Origin: Limonium bicolor
Taxonomy: Eukaryota > Streptophyta > Magnoliopsida > Caryophyllales > Plumbaginaceae
Length of the DNA: 64,000 nt
Assembly: GCA_023374045.1 (NCBI GenBank)
Contig: CM041777.1
Location: 458,732,251-458,796,250 of the forward strand
Direction: 5' to 3'
The position numbers and the translations under genes were made by a program. The stretch's first letter is position 1; every line of letters starts with the position of its first letter. Below the pieces are notes generated by a model. That model was not told where the DNA came from. It worked only from the letters and a program-made list of their open reading frames with translations, and ran no database searches. Positions 55,995 through 64,000 of the stretch are shown piece by piece.

Positions 55995-56257
55995 AAGGCA
56001 GAATACATACACTTTGTACCGGTCTGATGATCAGACTCCCGAGCATATAACTAAAACCATAAATACATATTATACAATACCGAGTATTTAATTACAAAAC
56101 ATCACTATAAACTGTCATTGTAACTGTCACTGTAATACAACGGTACCCAAAATATATCGCCACGGGAGCACATGCGCTTCCCGGGCCAACAACCAAAATA
56201 ACCAAAAGTATTTCATGACCTAAGATCTACAGCCACTCCACATCTTCGATCCTCATC

Positions 56258-56292
56258 CTGCAAATAAATATAGAGCCCCCAAGGGGGTCAGC
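56258..56292 (-). promoter_or_regulatory. Conserved hairpin / putative branch point and 3' splice site, LTR C
   Basis: On the minus strand: GCTGAC, CCCCC-TT-GGGGG, a T-rich TATATTTATTTGCAG. Branch A (56288) to the final G (56258) is 30 nt, identical to A and B although the intervening bases differ. Confidence 0.45.
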
Positions 56293-57344
56293 AACCCTTG
56301 GCTTGTATGGTTAACGCATAGCAAGGAATATTGCATTAGCACAACAACACATACATAGTGAGAACCTTTCACTTAGTAAACGAACCAAGATGGTTAGTCA
56401 ACATCATAAGCCTAGAGAATGGTTTCACCCTCATGTTAAGCTTGTTACATAAACTCATTACCATTCTGTTGGTCGAACAGGTAACTTAACTCAAAGATGG
56501 ATCGGATATAGTGACCCGAACACACCACACATATTTCCCCCTAGACCGATCATCAGTCAGAATAGGTAAGCTTTGAAGGAAGCTAGCGGGAGATCGTACG
56601 CCAAGAAGCAGAACAACCATAACATTAAAAGAGTCGAATCTGATACAGCTATCTACTCTTATACATACACGCGCGACCGGACAACCGGATTCCTCACCCC
56701 CAGTAAACTTGTTAGAAGTCCCATTGTCGGGACTTGACATAACAATTCACATTAGGTATATCGGTCCAGTTAGACACATAAGGGATGATATATAAAGCGT
56801 TAATGCAAACCACAACCAGTTCATACATAGCCGAGGTTAGCCCGTTCCTTAGGTTGGAAATGTTATAACCGTATACCGTTCTCATGCGTTACCCTAACAC
56901 TAGTTAGCTAGCAATTGGTACGCATTTCGAGGTTACCGGTATCGGTACGCACACGCCAAAATAACACAATGACTGTAAACTCATTTCATGGTTTAATCTT
57001 ACAAGGTCGTAAACACACAAAAAAAAACAACACACAAGCCGGTATAAACCGGTTGGCAACAGAATGCAAGAAAACCATACCTTGGTCCTTGCTGCTTTTG
57101 TTTTCCTCCGTAGGCAACTCCTTTACACATTTAGTAACGTCGGTTAATTATTGTACTCGGCCTTGATTAACTTATTACTTTACAAATTCTAGTTTATTTT
57201 ACTTTCACACTTTATTATAACTTTCCATCTCTTTAATTGTCATTATAACACACCTAACATGCCTTAATTAACCTTATAACATCATTACTAACTAATTACC
57301 ATCATTAGACATCATTTACTAACCTTAAACAAAGTTTTTAAGGT

Positions 57345-57600
57345 GGTCCGGGACTTGGTCCTTATCTAAAGTCCCGGACCTATTCATGGCTTAACTCTCG
57401 GGTGTTTTCAGACTCTGGTCCGGGTCCTTGTCCAGACCTAAAGTGTCAGACCAGGTCTGTGTTGAAATCCTCAGTTGTTTTAAAAGGGGTGGTCCGGGTC
57501 TTAGTACAAGACCTAAGTCCTGGACCAGAGTGACTTATGTATTCTCGGCCAGTTTTAATGCATGGTCCGGCACTTTACCCAAGACCTAGGTCTCGGACCA
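57345..57600. repeat. GGTCCGGG/CCCGGACC palindromic array in LTR C, four units
   Basis: Four units of about 60-75 bp, each with GGTCCGG..TTGGTC and GACCTAAGTCC..GGACC arms, separated by spacers with TTTTCAGACTC or CCAGTTTTAATG. It lies about 2.28 kb from the LTR start. Confidence 0.88.
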
Positions 57601-59879
57601 TTGCTACAGATTTTGCATTTTTACAATTCCTAAGTCCTGTTGAAATGGTTCTCCACATCCATTATGTATATAAACTTCCAATATGATCTTAGGCATATTC
57701 CAATGCCAAAATAACACCTTAAACTCACCTAGTTCCTTGTCCAACTTGTTACCCAATTTCTACTAAGTTCACTTAACACTTGTAATATTTTTCACTAGGT
57801 TTCTAAGTGGTGTCTCACACCTATAATAACCACTATCCCAAAATGCTTCCTCACCACTATAACATCATCTCCCAAGCATCTTTTCTTACTAACCTAAACT
57901 CCTTAATGCCACTCCTTGAAATTTCTCCACAAGTTTACACCTCTTCCTACAACACTTACTTTCTCATTGTTAACCAAACTTGCACTAATCCTAAACACAA
58001 TCTCATCATGACTTGATGTATCCCAAAACACTCATTTTACTTCTAGAACCTCCAGATAATGCCTAAATCCTTTTTGCACTCTAGAACACCTTAAGACATG
58101 TTTTCTTCTCTAGTAGAACACTTATTCATTTCTAACACTTCCTAGTTCACCAAAAATCATTTTAAACACTTAGAACCTCTTGTACATTATCCAAAATTTG
58201 ACATGGGTTCTACTAGTACTTTGTTACACCGAAACACATTGTTTTCACCATTAAACATCCAAGAACACTTAAATCCATCAAGAACACTCTCACACACAAA
58301 ACTTCCCAAATTTACACTACATCACAATATAGTGCATAATTTAAATTGCTTGGCACTTAGGCCCTTAAATAACATGGCTCTTAGGCCCTTAAATTGCATA
58401 AACCATAAACACTGAATTTCCACATGTGTATATTGCCTTTGCCCTGCAAATACACTCAACATCACATATGCCCTTTAATAATCTCCTTAAGAATAATTCA
58501 CTAGCTCATTTGCCATTGGCTCTTTAGGTATTTTATTAAGCAAATCAAGCTCATTTTTCCTAAGGCATTTAAACTACATTGAGATAGTTTATTTACCTCT
58601 TTTCCTCTCAAACTTCTTTCTTGTTTCCTTGATTAGAATCGGCAAGGACCTTTGATTGCTTGTCAACTTCTAATCAATACACAAGTAAGGTAATGAGCAT
58701 TCAAGCTCCAAGCTTAACTCATTATTAAACCTTAGGTCATATAATATCTTAAAACTTTAAGGTGATTGTTTTACCTTGGAAATGGAAGAGAGTTTGAATA
58801 AGTATCAAGAGAGGACTCCACCAAGCCCTTGGAAGATTGAAATGAAGCTATGGAAGGTCAAAAGAAAACACCATTACAAGGCATGTTTTCGGTCAACATA
58901 AAAAAAATGAGAGGAAATGTTGTCTTTCTTTGGTTTTCCTTACCTTGAAGCAAAGGTGATCAACAAGAAGCAAAAAGATGAGCTCAAACTCCTCCCATGG
59001 TGTTTCTTCTTGGCACTGAAATGGTGGTTTTGGAACTTTGAAAAGATAGAGTTGAAGAGCATGGCAAGACTAAGAGAATGGTGGTCTTGGTTTTTGATTT
59101 GGTATATGGAGCTAGGAATTACAAGAGTTCAAAGGTGGAGAATGGTGTGTGAGCTGTAGCAAACCGATGGAGAAGGGAAGAAGAAGGGTTGGAGACGGTG
59201 GGGAAGCAAAGAGAATGAAGAGAATGAGAAGAAAACTTGCTTTTGGAGATATTTAAGCTAAAAGCAAATAGTACTTTTGCTTTATTACTTTACTTAGCTT
59301 ATTTAATTGTTTAAGTGTGATGAGTCACACATGAAAACCGGCCCCCTTAGTCAAATGGGGTGTTTTGGTCTTTGTTGACCAATTAAATCACTTATATTGA
59401 CTTATGTTATAAACTTGCACAATTTGGTTACTATTCACTAAACAAGGCACATAATTGTGAACTTTTTGATTTCCCATTGATTTAGACTTCCTAATGTGAT
59501 ACTAAATAGTACACATGTTAATTAAAGAGTAATGATGGACATTTAGCCATTCAAAACCCATTTACAAGACAATTTTTCAAAAATGTGCTTTAAGACTCCT
59601 TAAAGCACATTTTGTGTTTTAACTTGTTTTCAAGCTTGGTTTTCTTTGGTAATTGGTTTAATATGTCCATTAACATGTAAATGAGGTCTTGGTAAGCTTA
59701 ATGAGTCTTAACCAAGATTATCCCAAGCTTAGAGCACATTTTTGCCCATATTGTCTTTATGGTATTTTAATTGTGTTTAATATGGTTTAAATTGTACATT
59801 AATGTTTCTAAGGCACTTTTTAGCCTTATTATTCCATAGTCTAACATTTAAACAACATACGAAGGTTTTGGGTATTTCA

Positions 59880-60155
59880 ATCTACCCCCCTTAAAAGAAC
59901 TTTGTCCCGTATCTTTAATATTAGAACACGGGGTTTACTTGTAGCACAACACTTTCATAACAAACTTACATTACACAACACCCATGGACTCATGGTCCGG
60001 GTAACATAACATCATTCAGACACGAAGGTCTGTAACATAACAACATGACGACATAACATAGACAATGTATTTAAATACATGTCGTACACACATAACCGAA
60101 ACGGCTCTACCCCCCTTAAAATAGGGGTACGCCCCGTACCCTATACATATAAACA
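59880..60155 (-). promoter_or_regulatory. Duplicated polypurine tracts of the chromovirus
   Basis: AAGGGGGGTAGA on the minus strand occurs next to the LTR (59880-59893) and again at 60106-60117, close to the pol stop. B has the same pair 1.15 kb apart. Confidence 0.75.
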
Positions 60156-61849
60156 CTAAGAAGTAAACAACGATGGGTACTTCGCCTTCATCTTATCTTC
60201 CAGCTCCCAAGTGGCCTCCTCGACGTCCTGGTTAGACAAGAGGACCTTCACCAGTCTCACAGACTTATGGCGAGTGTCTTGAGTCTTAGTGTCCAGAATC
60301 CGTACGGGAGTCTCCACTGATCGCATGGTCGTCTCTAAGGTTATCCTTTCAGGCTGAAGTACATGAGACGGATGAGACATATATTTCTTCAACTGGGACA
60401 CATGAAATACATCATGTACCTTGCCCAGCTCAGCAGGTATATCTAGTCTGTAAGCTACCGGGCCTATCCGCTCCGTCACAACATAAGGTCCCACATATTT
60501 CGGGCTCAACTTGCCTTTCTGGCCAAAACGAAACACTCCCTTCTTGGGGGATACTCTAAGAAATACCTGGTCGCCCACGGTAAACTCCAGGTCACGTCTG
60601 TGCACATCTGCGTATGATTTCTGCCTATCCTGAGCTGCCTTCATGTTAGCTCGGATCTGACGTACTTCTGCTTGTACTTATTCTAGATACTCAGGTCCTA
60701 TAATGACCGTCTAACTCGACTCATCCCACCATAATGGCGTGCTGCATGGTCTACCGTACAAAGCCTGGAAGGGAGACATCTTGATCGAAGCATGGTAACT
60801 GTTGTTGTAGCTAAACTCAATCAGATGTAACTTATCAATCCAACTGGTATGAAATTCAAGTGCACATGCACGTAACATATCCTCAACGTCTAGATGGTGC
60901 GCTCACTCTGACCCTCAGTCTGCGGGTGGAACGCCGTACTTAGCTTCAGCTCGGTACCCAACGCTTCTCGTGTGGATTTCCAATACCTCAAGAGGAATCT
61001 GGTATCCCTATCAGACACAATCGTCTTCGGTACCCCATGATGTCTTACAATCTCTTTGTCGAAGAGCTCTGCTTGCTTAGCCACTTTCCAAGTGTCCTTC
61101 ATCGGAATGAATCGGGCCACCTTGGTCAGTCGGTCAACAACATCCCAAATCATATTCAGACCTCCCCTTGTAGGTGGAAGCCCTACTATGAAGTCCATGG
61201 AAATATCATTGAACTTCCACTCAGGCACTAGCATTGGCTGCACCATACCACCAGGCCGTTGGTGCTCAAACTTGACCTTCTGACAAGTGAGACACCTCAA
61301 CACATAATCATTCACATCTTTCATCATTCCAGCCCACCAGAAATATCTTTTCATACCCTTATACATCTTTGAAGCTCCGGGGTGAATCGAAGTAGTAGAA
61401 CAATGGGATTCACTCAGTATGCACTCCTTTAGCTCAGCGCTACTCCTCGGAATACACAGTCGGCCATTAAGCCTAATCAGGTCATCATCGTGGAGTCAGA
61501 AGTCGTACTTCTGACCCTCAAATGTGCCATCAATAAGCTTCTACCTGATCTCTAACATATACTGATCTGACATCTGAGCACTCCACACCTCTTCAACCAA
61601 GCTAGTATAAGAGACTAGCGAATGGAGAGAGTGTGCTCGGTGACTCAGTGCATCAACTACTACATTTGCTTTACCCTCCTTGTACTGTAAATTGATGTCG
61701 TAGTCGTTTAAGAACTCGACCCACCTTCTTTGCCTCATGTTCAACTCCTTCTGAGTGAACAAGTACTTCAAACTTTTATGATTAGAATAAATTGTCACGC
61801 TTACCCCATACAAATGATGTTGCCATATCTTCAAAGCGAAGACAATGGA
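60156..61849 (-). pseudogene. pol: Tekay chromovirus pol: RNase H, integrase, chromodomain; broken
   Basis: C-terminal half of a Ty3/Gypsy polyprotein on the minus strand. RNase H block (61834-61541): HKSLKYLFTQKELNMRQRRW with Asn where the TDHKSL Asp is usual, then KANVVVDALSHR. Integrase block (61366-60890): the zinc finger end CLTCQKVKFEHQRPGG, and the DDE core at D58 (SMDFIVGLP), D119 (IVSDRDTRF) and E155 (QSERTI), giving the D-35-E spacing. The C-terminal block (60644-60156) has GKLSPKYVGPYVV and the chromodomain-like LVKVLLSNQDVEEATWELED. Stops near 61500-61550 and between 60645 and 60889 separate the blocks. Element D interrupts it at 61849. Confidence 0.92.
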
Positions 61850-64000
61850 TGAAATACCTCAAACAAATAAAACATGGATTAAACATCTAATCACATTAAT
61901 TAAGGCCTAAACATGCCTTAAAAGTCAACTGAGAACAATAGTGGTCAACACAAAGCAAGATGTTGCACCCTTTGACTGTTTAGGGTAAATACCCAAATGA
62001 ACTTCTTAGGACCTAAAACTTTGTCATAAGCTTATTAACACATTACTAAACATATTACAATTGTTGGACAACACTCCAACACAAAGAACAAGCATTTACA
62101 TGCTTCAAGGTCAAGTAGGGCAAAAATGTGCTCTAAGAAAACCTTAAAGGTCTAATGACCTCTAAATGATATAAAATTGGATTCCATGATCAAATATCAT
62201 GTAAGGAACACAACAAAACTGTTCTCAAAGAAAACAGAGCTCAGAAACACCCTGCGACTCAAAATGTGCACTAAAATTCCTTAAAGCATGTTTTTTGTGT
62301 ATGAGCTCTAAGATAAGACTTTTTTTCACTGTAAAGACTATATTAAGTTCTTTATAACATTAATGTGACATGATAGACTATATTAAAAAGTCTAAATCAA
62401 TGTTTAAAAATAAAATCAAAATGGGCAATTTAGTATGAATAGTACCCAAAAATAACATTTAACTACTAAATCAAATTACAAGTCAACACATCTCCTTTGG
62501 CCTTGACCAGGTGCTGCCGACTTCACCAAGCTGTCATGCCCACTCATTCATCAATCTTCAATCAATTAATCAGCCAATCTAATGAGTCATCAAGTTACTA
62601 TTCCATAAAGTAACAAAAATATCTTAAAAGCAAATTTAGGCTTCCTTTCTCATTTGCTTCTGTCCCAGCCGACACCACACCTTGCACACTCTCCCTTTGT
62701 CTTCTCCAAACCGTGGCTAACTCACCAAGAACAGATAAGAACACCTTGCTACCTAGGTAAGCTTAATTAGTCATTTTATGTTCATTTTCTTCACATTTCT
62801 TTCCTCTTTCCATGGAGCAAAGTATCAACCATTTCCATCAATGTTCTTAGGTTGTTTTGGAGGTTAAATGGAGGGTGTATCTCGGCATTAACAAGGAAAG
62901 GAGGTGGAGAAACCTAATCTTGTTCTTAAGGTATAAAAATGTGCTTTAAGCACTTATCCTTTGATTCTCATCAATTCCGGTTGTAAAGCTTTGTTTTCTA
63001 AGCTTATAATCTTCATCTTAACATACTTATTCAGTTGGTATATCAAGAGCTTCAAGGTATAGCCAGATCCAAGCCAAAAACACCATTTTAGGCATTTTAA
63101 TCAAGGTAAAAAATAGCCATCTTCTAATCTGAGTTATACCAGTTTAAAGCTTGGTTTTAGTAGCTCTTTTGATGATCTTTCTCTACTGTAAAAACAGGCC
63201 GAGATCAACCTTGGTTACCTTGGTATTCTAAGGTAAATTTTACCTTGAAAATTGACATTAAACACTCCTTATGGTTAGATCTTGCTTGGAGACTAATCAT
63301 GCCTTAATTTCTGTTTGAAAACATGTAAATGATGCTGTGGTAATTTTATCCTAAGCAGGCCATGGCCAAACAAGGCCTTAACTAGGCAAAAACAAGGTAT
63401 AAATCACTTAAACCTTCACTTGGTATATTAATATGTAATTATACATATGTGTATAATTTGTGCCGTGAGTGAACAAGGTATTAAGGTCTTATTTTGACCA
63501 TAGGTGATTAAGGAATGGTTTAGTAAATTTTATAACTAATTAATTAGCATAATTGTCAAATTTAAGACATTATGTGGAAAATTGGTAAATAAGGAAAAGA
63601 TGTGTGTAAGGCCGAGAGTTTAATGCATTTTTGGGCATTTATGTGTAATTTATTTTATAAGCTAATGTTTGTAATAAGGCCATGTATTTTAGGCCATTTT
63701 ATTTATGCATTTATAAGCTTTTATTTAAGTTTAGGTGGTATATATGCATTACCGCATATTATAAGGGGTTAAAGTGAAATTAAATTAAATTTGGGGGCTA
63801 TATAAAAATAAAGCCAAAAATTAGAGGTTTAAATGAGTTTATATAAAATTATAAGATTATATAAAGTTTTGGGGTTAAATGGTAATTTCTGAAAAATAAG
63901 GGTACAAACCGTAATATATTGATATTGATGGTCAAGGAAATATTAAGGTGGTCAACCTTGACCATACGGTAGGTTTTGACCAAATTAAATAAGTTAGTTT
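61850..64000 (+). mobile_element. D, + strand LTR of the Tekay-like family, runs off the window
   Basis: Starts TGAAATACCTC, the family terminus, inside the RNase H gene. ATGGA (61845-61849) is the candidate target duplication; the other side is outside the window. About 0.7-0.8 kb in, TTAAAAGCAAATTTAGG and C/T-rich sequence resemble the putative promoter/leader of B and C. Several CAAG|GTA donor candidates follow (e.g. 63057). At 63930-63980 GGTCAA/TTGACC inverted motifs appear at the distance from the start where A, B and C have palindromic arrays. No ORF of note. Confidence 0.75.

Larger units (their letters stand above)
55881..59879 (-). repeat. C, 3' LTR of a Tekay-like chromovirus (4.0 kb)
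   Basis: Reads TGAAATACCC (59879) to GGGGTGTTACA (55881) on the minus strand, with polypurine tract and pol on its right. The CACGTG hairpin is at 55973-55994, the acceptor module at 56258-56292 and the palindromic array at 57345-57600. Donor candidates TTTCCAAG|GTAAAAC and CTTCAAG|GTAAGG are at 58774 and 58943. It is inserted in a B-like interior at 55880. ORFs such as 56486-56740 (-), 56915-57166, 57807-58016, 58203-58415 and 58917-59159 (+) have no product. Confidence 0.92.

Noticed and set aside
1..64000. tRNA, rRNA or host protein-coding genes
   Set aside because: The only tRNA-like pieces are primer-binding sites. No intact host gene with recognisable domains is visible on either strand.

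Overview
The window reads as repeat-rich nuclear DNA of a plant, probably a eudicot with a large genome. I see no intact host gene. Almost every base can be assigned to plant LTR retrotransposons (Ty3/Gypsy of Tekay-, Ogre/Tat- and Athila-like types, plus a Ty1/Copia element), to CACTA (En/Spm) DNA transposons and to one hAT-type MITE. Most are nested inside each other and most coding parts are broken. Element names used below (X, Y, A, B, C, D, E1, E2, E3, F, G, Z) are my own labels.

Layout, left to right. 1-1991: 3' end and LTR of an Athila/Tat-like Ty3 element (X). 1992-9866: 3' non-coding end and 3' LTR of a relative (Y), interrupted by a 4.56 kb solo LTR of a Tekay-like family (A, 3385-7945). 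9867-11061: a Copia gag fragment and 412-bp LTR (F) sitting in a CACTA TNP2 pseudogene (G). 11062-42845: an Ogre/Tat-like element (E2, minus strand) whose 5' LTR is split by a second one (E1, 14118-41190, target duplication CTCAA). E1's 3' LTR carries a gene-capturing CACTA element (15732-19818, target duplication TAA). E1's 5' LTR carries a 14.2 kb long-LTR element (B, 25814-40036, target duplication TAAAT). 42846-48234: a second copy of the Copia F/CACTA G composite, here with the TNPA-like gene. 48222-50476: CCGG-palindrome-rich DNA and an LTR-like segment (Z). 50477-54347: the 3' LTR and 3' region of a third Ogre/Tat-like element (E3), with a hAT MITE in its LTR. 54348-55880: a CACTA-like terminus and a fragment of a B-like element. 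55881-61849: 3' LTR (C) and pol pseudogene of a Tekay chromovirus, cut at its RNase H by a further + strand LTR (D) that runs off the window.

The insertions can be ordered from the sequence: CACTA G, then Copia F, then E2, then a tandem duplication of that composite, then E1, then B and the small CACTA. Several steps are supported by an empty site elsewhere in the window.

The most interesting signal lies in the Tekay-like LTRs (A, both LTRs of B, and C). All are about 4-4.5 kb. Each holds a putative U2-type 3' splice site in which a CTGAC branch-point-like pentamer, a 5-bp G/C hairpin and a CAG lie with exactly 30 nt from branch A to the AG. Candidate CAAG|GTA donors lie 0.9-1.3 kb from the LTR start. 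The predicted ~2.5-3 kb intron would contain the divergent palindromic arrays seen in each LTR. This is inference from sequence; RNA evidence is needed. Other notable features are a hairpin near the LTR 3' end with one compensatory base-pair change, a gag-only Ogre/Tat-like element, three serial hypervariable arrays in the Ogre/Tat 3' region, and palindrome-plus-polypurine modules in E1.
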